Shown here: positions 8,173-15,638 of the stretch, piece by piece | Layout of the letters: each line of letters opens with the position of its first letter | How positions within the stretch are numbered: the stretch's first letter is position 1 | Assembly (NCBI GenBank): GCA_002887195.1 | Contig: PJAB01000695.1 | Location: 1 to 21,958 of the forward strand | Length of the DNA: 21,958 bases | From: Chrysochromulina parva | Taxonomy: Eukaryota; Haptophyta; Prymnesiales; Chrysochromulinaceae | Reading direction: 5' to 3' | The notes under the pieces: model-generated | What the model was told of the DNA's origin: nothing | Seen by the model: the letters and a program-made list of their open reading frames with translations, nothing else | The model's database searches: none | Program-made: the position numbers and the translations under genes

Positions 8173-9273
8173 ATGAGGTCGGTCCGCGGAGGTCGAATCT
8201 CCGTGCGCCGAACTCCCCTCCCCACTCGCGCTGTTCGACGTCCTTCGATGAGAGGGCCATCGATGGGCTGGGTGTCCATGCAGCGGAACTTCCAATCGTT
8301 GCTTCGCATACCAGCTCAAATGTGTGAAGCCGACGTAGAGCTCGTGGCTCCAGGAAGGTACTACAACAGGCGGCTTTGCGCTGACAATGTTTGGGAGATT
8401 GACGTGTGCTCGGACATCATGGATGAGGTTGCTCAGCTCTTCCACGAGGACAGCCCCTTCGCAGAGGTCATCGCTGGCATGAAGGAGCCCTACGACGTAA
8501 TCTCAACTCGTGTGGGCGATTTCTTCGCTCAACGCGTTTCTTGGGACAGCAACATAGCATGGGTGTCGGTCGACGAAGAGGCTTCGTTCCGCCACTTTGC
8601 CGACGTCTTCCAGAGACTTCGTCTAGCCGAGCGGTTTGCGCACGTCGTGCCGCACACTCGCAACCTACAGCTGTACAGCTCATTCTTCGTCGTGCGCACG
8701 TGGTGCAAGTCTCACAACTTCCACCAAGATTACAAGCCGCCGGTTGGCACCGATGCACTGACCCTCATCACACCGTTGCGCGACTTTACCGAGAAGGAGA
8801 GCTTTCATCTTACCTATCGTGCGCGCGACGCCACGAGCGACCGGCGTTGGGATTCTCGGTATGAGTACCGCAAGGGCAAGGCGATCGTGTTTGGCTCGCA
8901 GTTCGAGCACTCTACTGAGCCGGGCGAAGGCCACAACGGCGAGTGTCATGCCTTCTTGTGCTTCACGTTCGGCACCGACGAGCAGTCTCGCTGGACGCAG
9001 ATTGCGCGGACGCTCGACACGCAGTCGAGGATCGTGGCGCACCCGAACGGGCAGCTCGTCCTCTCTCATCTCGGCCGCGAAATCGAGCGGATCGTCAATG
9101 AGCAACGGCAGGCAGCGGACGAAGGCGAGCACCGGCAGGTGGAGTCGGAGCCATCCTTGCCCCTCGGAGGCTACGGAGCTGCTGAGGAAGAGGAGGTGTT
9201 CTTGTCCGGAGGCTACGGACTGCTGAGGAAGCCAGGCGAGGAGAAGCACGGCCTCATTAAAGCTGAACTTTAG
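8173..9273 (+). CDS. 2OG-Fe(II) oxygenase-like protein
   Basis: A 366-residue protein from the ATG at 8173. The segment NFHQDYKPP gives an H184-x-D186 pair in the context typical of 2OG-Fe(II) dioxygenases, and FGSQFEHSTEPG supplies a plausible distal His (H246), with beta-strand-like stretches between (ALTLITPL, FHLTYRAR, KAIVFGSQFEHS). This fits a double-stranded beta-helix fold of the prolyl-hydroxylase or phytanoyl-type superfamily; the substrate is unknown and I do not recognise a named family. The first about 40 residues are rich in Arg, Pro and Ser, could be an organelle-targeting peptide, and several in-frame ATGs (for example at 8248, 8263, 8278) could be the true start. The C terminus carries a short duplicated Gly-Gly-Tyr-Gly segment. 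GC content is lower than in the VPS11 and DNAJC2 genes. Confidence 0.65.
   Translation: MRSVRGGRISVRRTPLPTRAVRRPSMRGPSMGWVSMQRNFQSLLRIPAQMCEADVELVAPGRYYNRRLCADNVWEIDVCSDIMDEVAQLFHEDSPFAEVIAGMKEPYDVISTRVGDFFAQRVSWDSNIAWVSVDEEASFRHFADVFQRLRLAERFAHVVPHTRNLQLYSSFFVVRTWCKSHNFHQDYKPPVGTDALTLITPLRDFTEKESFHLTYRARDATSDRRWDSRYEYRKGKAIVFGSQFEHSTEPGEGHNGECHAFLCFTFGTDEQSRWTQIARTLDTQSRIVAHPNGQLVLSHLGREIERIVNEQRQAADEGEHRQVESEPSLPLGGYGAAEEEEVFLSGGYGLLRKPGEEKHGLIKAEL
9166..9231 (+). repeat. Intragenic tandem duplication with internal frame change
   Basis: GGAGGCTACGGAGCTGCTGA at 9166 recurs at 9208 with one base missing after GGCTACGGA. Both copies begin in the same frame (GGYG), but the deletion puts the second halves in different frames: copy one reads AAEE, copy two reads LLRK. 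The unit spacing is 42 bp. Confidence 0.85.
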
Positions 9274-9930
9274 GACCAGAAAGGCGGGAGCAAGCGGGTC
9301 TGTGTCAGACTGTCAGTCGAGTGTGCGCGCGTCAGCATCGCGCTAGCATCGCGTTTGATCGGCGTAAAAGCCTTGTTGGCCTCGACAACTCGACATAAAT
9401 CTGAGGACAGGCACATCAGCGATCAGGCAACCTCTAAGCAACCGTCGCGACCACCTCGACCGGACCGTGACCGTCGCCCGGACTAAAATGCTAAAAACCA
9501 GTAACCACGTGCCCGGCACCCCGCACGCTGCTGACGTCACGCGGGACAGGGCCGTCAGGGCCACGCCCATGGCGCTCCGACCATGCCTTCGACACAGGGC
9601 GACTCGAGGCAGCTGGCCTCGACACAGAGCCATATAGACTTTTTGAGACAGCTCGGTGTATTGGACGTGTTTCAACCAATGGTTTCAACATAGATGTGGC
9701 GCGCGAGATGTTGCTGACCTTTGCGTAACCTTTTGCGCTTGGGGGGGACTCTAACTCGAATACAATGCCATACCATTGTTACAATCTGGAGACTCCTTTC
9801 TAAACATCTAAACATTACATGTACTCGACCCTTCGGCCGCCGGCGCCGCCATCGGCATCGCGGCTCGATGAGGTTCAGGTTGCGTGCTTGCGAGGTGTCG
9901 GAACGACAGGTGAGAATGTGAAGCACCTGA

Positions 9931-10010
9931 ACGCTGAAGGCGTTTCAGCGTGGTACCGGTACATGTACCCCTGCAGAAGCTGTGTAGCTTCGCGGTACAT
10001 GTAGCTGCAC
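9931..10010. repeat. Cluster of hairpins and palindromes
   Basis: Several perfect dyads sit side by side: ACGCTGAA/TTCAGCGT with a 5-base loop (9931-9951), the 12-bp palindrome GGTACATGTACC (9958-9969), GAAGCT/AGCTTC with a GTGT loop (9976-9991), and a second GGTACATGTA at 9994-10003 that can pair with the first. The whole could fold as one branched structure. No target-site duplication or terminal inverted repeat was recognised. Confidence 0.65.
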
Positions 10011-10092
10011 TGTCCGTCTCAAAAACAGTACGGTAAGTTGCACGTGCGAGGAGAAGATCATGTCCACGTCATTTTCGAAAGAGTTTTTGTTA

Positions 10093-10112
10093 ATTAGTTC
10101 GATTAGTTCGAT
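10093..10112. repeat. 9-bp tandem repeat ATTAGTTCG
   Basis: Two perfect copies (10093-10101 and 10102-10110) are followed by ATT. They lie in the AT-rich upstream region of the 902-residue gene. Confidence 0.75.
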
Positions 10113-10243
10113 TCCAATTAGGGAAACGCTTCTCTTATTACTACTGTATTGTAGCCGGCGAAGTAGTTAAAAACCTCAACACCAAATCAGCACACCACGT
10201 GTTTGTCGACGCTGGGTGCGAGGTCGTGGTGCAGCGAACGCAG

Positions 10244-12952
10244 ATGAGCAGGAACCGTCCATGGTCGTCGTCCAATGGCAGTCAAAGGAGGCAGGTTTTT
10301 GCGTCCGCCAACGAGGGCTTCTTCGACCTTCCGTCTGACAGGACGCGGTTCTTGCGCCCAAGCACTGCCCGAGAGCGAGAACGGCCTCCCGTTGCATCCA
10401 TCACAACGCCGATGTGGACGTGGGACGACGGCGGTGAAGTGCCTAGCATCATGCGACCCTCTGCACCCGCGATGCCAAGGCCTCCCTCAGTGCCGTCCGA
10501 TCCCAGCGCCCGCTCGAGGCGAATCTTCTCAAGCGCACTGGTTAGAAGCAGCAAGGAGAGCAACGTCGTGCGACCTCACAGCGCTCGGCCTACAAGTGCT
10601 GTCGTCGTAGAATCCAACGCATGGATTTGCAGGCGACCACCTCCGTCCATCCTTCAGCTTGCTCCTGAGAAATGGACGCCAAATTCCAGGACCGTTGTTG
10701 CTATCAATCAATTTGACTACCGCCATCGGCAGCTCTTCGTTGGTTGCAACCGGCTGCAAGATGCCTTGCGACCTGATCCAACGTCGCATCTGAAAGGCAA
10801 CACACTCGGCGTTGGGATCTGCGAGCTGGGTCGCAATCGATTTCACGTCCGTGAAGAAGCTCCCGTCAAGAGGCGTGCAACGTCTGCGCAGCCGCTAAAG
10901 CATCCGAAGCCGCAAGCGTCGGCCCCTATGGCGTGGACGCTTGCAGATTCGATCTGGGGTCCACGGCGCAAGGCCGCTGCATCTGAGGACTATTACGATA
11001 CCCTGGAGACCAAAGAGCAAAAATTTGCACGCGACTGGAATGTGGCTTCAGAGCAACTCAACCTCGCCATGAAGCTCTCGCGCGCAACCAAAGAGGTCCC
11101 CGAAAACGATGGCGTTCACCTGTTGGAGACAATGCACTCTTCGATGGCCAAGTTCGTGGATCCGATCTACCAAGTCTTTTATGTGTATGCATCGAAAGGT
11201 CTCCGGCCGGACGACGTCTATTGCATAGAGCTGAGCTCGTATTTCCGGTTCATCCGCGACCTGAGACTCGTCGACCATGTTACTCGGGGACGGCGCGACG
11301 AGGACATGCAGGTCATTTTTGAAGCAACGACCGGGACCGGGCTCCTCGGCACTGGCGAGGAAGCCGGGGAAAGGGTTCACCATCCTGTTCCCAGTGAAAC
11401 CGCCTCGCCCGTGGCGGACAACGTGTTCAAACCCGTTCAGGCGCTCAGCCGCCACGAATGGATCGGCGTGCTCGTGCAAATCATCCTGCAGAGGTACGTT
11501 TTGGGGCACACGATGCGCTTGGATGAGGCTGTCCTTGCCTTCTTCGAAGACGACCTGCGCCCAAATGTTCAGGATGAATGCTTCCAGGATCCCAACACGT
11601 TCCGATCAGGTTATTGCTACCTCGAATCCACCGACTTGGTCCTAAAGATGTACGAGCCCTCGCTTAGGGCCGTGTACGCCGCGTTCGCGCGCTGGCAAGA
11701 CACTGGCGATGGCGTCCCCTCCACAAAGCTCTTCGATTTCAACGAATACACCAAATTCATCAGTCGTCTCAATCTCATCGGCCCAGGATTGATGACCATG
11801 CACGACCTCCGCATGCCCTTTTTCTTCAGCCTCATGGTAGTTGTCGACGACAGTACGGCGAAGGGGCGAATCAGGAGTGTACAGCTCGATTTCGAGGACT
11901 TTCTCGAGCTGCTGGTCCGCCTTGCGTTTATGATGCCCTTGCCAACCGATCAGGAGATCTTTGATCTTGGCGTTGAGCACGCGGGCGAGTACCTCGACGA
12001 GCTTGAAAAATGCCCGGTGGAGGCGGCGCTGTTTTATCAGCAGCGGCGCCGCCGACTCGGGCATTCTCTTGACCAGCCGATTGCGCACAAGGTGCGCCAC
12101 TTCATTGAATGGATGCTCTATTCGGTGCGGGGCGGCTCCGATGAAGTGGCCAAGGCCATCAGTGACTTGCCCGTTACGAGGAAAGACGTCGAGCGCTTTC
12201 GTTACCGGAGGAGCCAGAAGGAAATCATGAAGGCTAAGAAGATGGCATCGCTAAAGGCGGAGCTATTGAAGCGTGTTATGGCGGAAGTGCCCGCCGCCGC
12301 CTTCGAGGACTTTTGCGCGGAGCGTCGCAAGTTAGCGGCTAACGCCAAGGGGCTGGAGCCGCCTCTTGCGAAGCTCAAGGAGCTGTGGGAGAAGCTCGAG
12401 GAGCATGAGCGCCTGCGCTTCGAGCGTGCGGCGACGCGGCGGCTCAAGAAGCGTGATTCTCAGGGTGCAAATTACGATCCTGATGAGGATCCCGACCCTG
12501 CTGATTTTGACTTCCTGGGCGCTGATGAGCTCATGGAGCTTCGCCGAACACTCAAGGCGGAGCGCGATGAGCGTAATGCCGCCATAGATGCCGAGCGTGA
12601 AGCGCAACGCAAGGCTCGAGAAGCATGGCTCGCTGCACAAGAAATAAAAAAACTCGAAGCTGAGCCCGAGCCGAGTATTTCTGGGCCCGACGAAGAACAA
12701 AAACAGCGAGCTTCTGAGCTGTTGTCGAGACAACAAGCGTACGAATATGCAGAAGCAGCATTGGACAGACTGAGAGAGTCAGTGCTCGAGGAAGCCAGTG
12801 CGTCCACGGCGGGGCGTGTCTTTAAACGCGTGATGACCTCAATCGTCCACCTCCACGTGCGGTACGCGTGGAATAGCTGGATGGAAATGGCGTGGCTCCG
12901 GGCGGAGGCGATTGCGCTGCGCAAGGAGCGAGAGGCGCTGTGGGGATCGTGA
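10244..12952 (+). CDS. 902-residue protein with EF-hand-like helical region and C-terminal coiled coil, function unknown
   Basis: The start is taken as the ATG at 10244 (MSRNRPW); the frame upstream of it has no ATG. Residues 1-150 are Arg/Ser/Pro-rich and probably disordered. About 265-575 is a helical region with paired units resembling degenerate EF-hands (for example SSYFRFIRDLRLVDHVTRG, and a DTGDGVPSTKLF loop near residue 486 followed by DFNEYTKFISRL and LDFEDFLELLVRL). The loop lacks the full set of calcium ligands. About 650-840 is a charged coiled coil, and the C terminus has a helix with WNSWMEMAWL that recalls single Sfi1-type Trp repeats. Such domain mixes occur in cytoskeletal, basal-body or axonemal proteins of protists, but this is inference. 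It is a single open frame without introns. AATAAA follows at 13127-13132. Confidence 0.72.
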   Translation: MSRNRPWSSSNGSQRRQVFASANEGFFDLPSDRTRFLRPSTARERERPPVASITTPMWTWDDGGEVPSIMRPSAPAMPRPPSVPSDPSARSRRIFSSALVRSSKESNVVRPHSARPTSAVVVESNAWICRRPPPSILQLAPEKWTPNSRTVVAINQFDYRHRQLFVGCNRLQDALRPDPTSHLKGNTLGVGICELGRNRFHVREEAPVKRRATSAQPLKHPKPQASAPMAWTLADSIWGPRRKAAASEDYYDTLETKEQKFARDWNVASEQLNLAMKLSRATKEVPENDGVHLLETMHSSMAKFVDPIYQVFYVYASKGLRPDDVYCIELSSYFRFIRDLRLVDHVTRGRRDEDMQVIFEATTGTGLLGTGEEAGERVHHPVPSETASPVADNVFKPVQALSRHEWIGVLVQIILQRYVLGHTMRLDEAVLAFFEDDLRPNVQDECFQDPNTFRSGYCYLESTDLVLKMYEPSLRAVYAAFARWQDTGDGVPSTKLFDFNEYTKFISRLNLIGPGLMTMHDLRMPFFFSLMVVVDDSTAKGRIRSVQLDFEDFLELLVRLAFMMPLPTDQEIFDLGVEHAGEYLDELEKCPVEAALFYQQRRRRLGHSLDQPIAHKVRHFIEWMLYSVRGGSDEVAKAISDLPVTRKDVERFRYRRSQKEIMKAKKMASLKAELLKRVMAEVPAAAFEDFCAERRKLAANAKGLEPPLAKLKELWEKLEEHERLRFERAATRRLKKRDSQGANYDPDEDPDPADFDFLGADELMELRRTLKAERDERNAAIDAEREAQRKAREAWLAAQEIKKLEAEPEPSISGPDEEQKQRASELLSRQQAYEYAEAALDRLRESVLEEASASTAGRVFKRVMTSIVHLHVRYAWNSWMEMAWLRAEAIALRKEREALWGS

Positions 12953-13217
12953 GCACCATCACCGAGGCAGACACTTCAATCAAGTCAAAAGTCATGCCGC
13001 GCATCCGCGGCGTCCGCGGGGTCCGCGGCATCCGGATAATGCGATTCAAACACAACATGCATTCAGTAGTTAGGTACCGCTAACAGGAACGTTGACTCAG
13101 ATGAGTTCGGGCTGTGCAGGAGCGCAAATAAAGACGCCGATCATTTGACATTTGGCGCTGTCGCGAGCATTCACGTGTGCGTGTGTTTCGCTCAACCGCG
13201 ATGGGGCCTAGATTGGT
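12953..13217. other. 3' flank and short spacer before the J-protein gene
   Basis: It contains a 9-bp GC-rich tandem (RTCCGCGGS) at 13003-13031, an ATGCCGCG/CGCGGCAT inverted pair at 12994-13031 that encloses it, and an AATAAA at 13127-13132. The hexamer is 175 bases after the stop codon and is a candidate poly(A) signal for the 902-residue gene. Confidence 0.45.
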
Positions 13218-13850
13218 ATGCTGAGCGCCGAGCACACGATCCGTGCGATCCTGCGCGCGAGCAACCATTTTGATGCCTTGAGGTTACCCAAGCCACACGC
13301 CGACCTCATGGAGCAGCCGGTGTGGGATGTCGAGGACGACGCCATAAGCCGCGCGTACCGCAAGCTCAGCCTCGCTTGCCATCCGGATAAATCGGCGCAT
13401 GCTGACGCGCCTCGCGCATGGGACGTGCTCAAGCGCGCGAAGCAGTGCCTCCTCGACCCTCTTGAGCGGGATGACTACCTGATGTCGTTCCTCAAGGGGC
13501 AAAAAACGCATTGGGAGGGCACGTGGACATCAAGTGAAGCTGCTACTTCTGCCAAGGAGCGCACGGCGACCATGCGAGACGCGGCCAAAAACGAGCATGG
13601 CGAATCTGTTGCTGACGCAATGCGCGAGCGTCACGAAAAGGCGGTTGAAGTGGCGCGGCGCAAAGAACGGCTGCAAGCCGCCAAATTGCGCGCGGAGGCT
13701 CGGCGGTCGACGCCCGACGCTGCCATCGATAACGACGACGACAATGACGACAATGATGATCGATCCGTCAACGCAGCGTCGCCTGCGAAGCCATCGGCGA
13801 GCGGCGGCTCGGCACAGGCACCCGCTCGAAAACGGCCAAAGTTTTTGTAG
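13218..13850 (+). CDS. Small J-domain protein, DNAJC8/Spf31-like
   Basis: A 210-residue class C J-protein. The J domain occupies about residues 15-95: helix II ISRAYRKLSLAC, the HPD motif in CHPDKSAHAD, and helix III ending LLDPLERDDYL. There is no Gly/Phe-rich or zinc-finger region. A long charged helix (about 115-170) follows, then an Asp/Asn tract encoded by GAC/GAT/AAT repeats (about 13732-13762) and a basic C terminus (RKRPKFL) that looks like a nuclear signal. J-domain plus charged helix plus basic tail resembles DNAJC8/Spf31, a spliceosome-associated J-protein that stimulates Hsp70 ATPase; the assignment is moderate because the similarity outside the J domain is only in character. The segment PVWDVEDDA before helix II is unusual for DNAJC8. 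Confidence 0.7.
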   Translation: MLSAEHTIRAILRASNHFDALRLPKPHADLMEQPVWDVEDDAISRAYRKLSLACHPDKSAHADAPRAWDVLKRAKQCLLDPLERDDYLMSFLKGQKTHWEGTWTSSEAATSAKERTATMRDAAKNEHGESVADAMRERHEKAVEVARRKERLQAAKLRAEARRSTPDAAIDNDDDNDDNDDRSVNAASPAKPSASGGSAQAPARKRPKFL

Positions 13851-14263
13851 ACCGTTCCGTTCCGTTTCAGGGCCCTCTCGGCCAGACACACCCGCTGGCG
13901 CCTCCTCATCTCTCTTCGCGAACTTCGGAACGCGTTCCGCAGCGGGGCGCGGCGGCGGCCCGCGCAAGCCAGGCGCGGAGGCGCGGGCTCTCGCCGCGAA
14001 TAAATATTGATTCTCGATGAACCGGCCGTCCGGACATATCAATAATATGACTTTAGTCTTCGGACTTCGCTTAAGCGTCTTCACCCGGACTTCGGATCGG
14101 ATTCTCTCGGCCGGGCCGCACAGCGTGCGTCACCTCTCCGGTAGGACGCGGTCGCCTCGCCTGCACGGCGTGCACGCTGGCCACTGGGCCGCGGTGATCA
14201 ACGGGGACCGCCCGGGCGCCGCTCTCGGTACTCGGAGTTAATCTCGGAGTTAATCTCGGAGTA
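13851..14263. other. Convergent spacer between the J-protein and coiled-coil genes
   Basis: This is 413 bases with no credible gene. AATAAA at 13999-14004, 150 bases after the J-protein stop, is a candidate poly(A) signal on the plus strand. A 10-bp palindrome, CGCTTAAGCG, is at 14068-14077, and CGGACTTCG occurs twice nearby. A 12-bp tandem repeat ends the region. Confidence 0.5.
14231..14262. repeat. 12-bp tandem repeat CTCGGAGTTAAT
   Basis: Two perfect copies (14231-14242, 14243-14254) and a partial third lie immediately 3' of the stop codon of the coiled-coil gene (14264-14266, minus strand). Confidence 0.85.
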
Positions 14264-15421
14264 TCATCGAGGCCGCAACGGTCCTCCCGACGCAGGCCGC
14301 TGCTGTGGGCGCATAGGCGGCGCATCGCGATGCACTGCCGCGCTAGCTGGCCGCAGCTTGCCGGCAGCCTCGCCAGCACTCTTGCGCATGGGCAGTGGGG
14401 AACCCCCACAAGAATCCCCACAAGAAGTCCTATTGGAGGCGGCCACATGCCTCCCGGGCATCTCACCTAGCGAGCGTGGGAGCAACGAGGGCTCGAGCCC
14501 GCATCGCCGACGGAGCGCCGCGAGGCTCACCGTCACAGCACGGGGGGCGGACGGCGCGCGTGCGGAGATGGGCACGTCGCCATCAGCACCTGTGGGGATG
14601 TCCGACGCCTCTGCCGCTGCGCGTTCCTCTCGCACCAAGGCCGCGAACAGAGAGCGCATCGCCTTCATGTCCTCCGGCCGCCCTTTGATCATGTCCAGTG
14701 CGAGCAGCAAGCGGCGCACGTCCTCTGACGTGAGACGGATCGTCATTGGGTCTGCGCGCACGGCCATTCGCGCCTTGTCGAGCAGAAAGCGCAGTCGGCA
14801 CGGCAGGTAGCGCCCGGTCACCTGCATGTGGATGGTGCGCAGCCGCGCGTCCATCGAGGCCGCCACTCGCCTCCGGGCACGCGCCTCCGCCTCGACGCGT
14901 GCCTCAGTCAGCGCAAGCGTTGTCTCGTGCACCATGGTACGCGCCGCCTCAACCAACTGCTGACGACTGGCGAGCTCAGCTTCAAATTTGCTCGTCGCCT
15001 CGATCAAAGCCGGGTCCGGACCCTTGTTCTTCTTCTTGCTGCTCGCCGCAAGTTCCGTGGCAGTCACGAGCGCCTGCTTGGCCGCCGCCAGGTCAGCCCT
15101 CGCTGTTCGCATGGCGGCCTCGTTACGCTTGCGTGCCGCAATGGCCTTGGATGTGCGCTGCTCGAGCTCAGCCAGTATTCGCATAGCCTTCACGTCTTCT
15201 TCATCGGGCTCAATTTGCGGCTCTGGCGGCATCCCGGGCGCCTCGCGATGGGCCACGAGCGCTGGGCGTGGCACCACCCCGCCATCAACCTGGCCGCTCG
15301 CCGACCACTCGCAGATTATATCCTCCACGATCGGCATTTTCGTGCGCAAACCCGATAGCAACGCCTCAAGTGCCTTTGCGGCCGCCCTAGCCTCCTCCCT
15401 GGCCTCAGCTGGAGACGGCAT
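14264..15421 (-). CDS. Coiled-coil protein of unknown function
   Basis: A 385-residue protein starting at the ATG 15421-15419. About residues 75-195 form an Ala/Glu/Arg-rich heptad-type coiled coil broken by a Lys-rich stretch (SSKKKNKG, 128-135). Residues 200-270 are helical with conserved-looking hydrophobic positions (RYLPCRLRFLLDKARMAVRA and VRRLLLALDMIKG). The tail from about 275 is Pro/Arg/Ser-rich and probably disordered, with a short repeat encoded near 14404-14428. No signal peptide or membrane segment is visible. I cannot name the family; similar coiled-coil proteins in flagellates are often cytoskeletal, but nothing here proves it. It is divergent from VPS11 with 217 bp between start codons. 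Confidence 0.68.
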   Translation of the reverse strand: MPSPAEAREEARAAAKALEALLSGLRTKMPIVEDIICEWSASGQVDGGVVPRPALVAHREAPGMPPEPQIEPDEEDVKAMRILAELEQRTSKAIAARKRNEAAMRTARADLAAAKQALVTATELAASSKKKNKGPDPALIEATSKFEAELASRQQLVEAARTMVHETTLALTEARVEAEARARRRVAASMDARLRTIHMQVTGRYLPCRLRFLLDKARMAVRADPMTIRLTSEDVRRLLLALDMIKGRPEDMKAMRSLFAALVREERAAAEASDIPTGADGDVPISARAPSAPRAVTVSLAALRRRCGLEPSLLPRSLGEMPGRHVAASNRTSCGDSCGGSPLPMRKSAGEAAGKLRPASAAVHRDAPPMRPQQRPASGGPLRPR

Positions 15422-15638
15422 GATCCGCCTCGCTGTTCCGCGTCTTTAGGACGCCGCCTCCGCCTCCCAGCCCCTTGCCTCCGCTTGGACCGGAACACCG
15501 TCCGTCGCGCCCTCAAAGGCGTCAGCAGCGGAGAAGCAAGAAACGCCCGCCCGGTACAACGCTTCCCCCCTTAGGGATTCTCAGGGGGTTCTCATGTTCC
15601 TACTCACACCTCGGCGCCATCGCTTTCTAGCGTATCAC
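15422..15638. promoter_or_regulatory. Putative bidirectional promoter region (coiled-coil gene / VPS11)
   Basis: This 217-bp interval separates divergent start codons. An in-frame ATG at 15594 would add 15 residues to VPS11; the VPS11 family begins close to the later ATG at 15639. A C-run followed by TTAGGG and a G-run occurs at 15565-15589. No TATA box is evident. Confidence 0.4.

Larger units (their letters stand above)
9274..10243. other. Intergenic region, AT-richer toward its 3' end
   Basis: This is 970 bases between the stop of the 2OG-oxygenase gene and the ATG of the 902-residue gene, both on the plus strand. I find no credible coding region on either strand. AGCATCGCG is repeated near 9332-9356, and TCGACACAG at about 9589 and 9619. 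A cluster of hairpins occupies 9931-10010 and a 9-bp tandem repeat lies at 10093-10112. The stretch 10081-10140 is about 32% GC by hand count, far below the flanking genes. Confidence 0.5.

Noticed and set aside
8188..8212. tRNA T-arm-like segment (CGGAG, 7-base loop, CTCCG)
   Set aside because: There is no acceptor stem, anticodon arm or D arm around it, and it lies inside the N-terminal coding part of the oxygenase.
10091..10127. Possible tRNA-like TTCGATT loop in the AT-rich spacer
   Set aside because: The stem has a mismatch, the sequence is explained by a 9-bp tandem repeat, and no cloverleaf fits.
10199..10243. Upstream extension of the 902-residue protein from a GTG codon
   Set aside because: A nuclear eukaryotic gene would be expected to start at ATG; the first in-frame ATG is at 10244.
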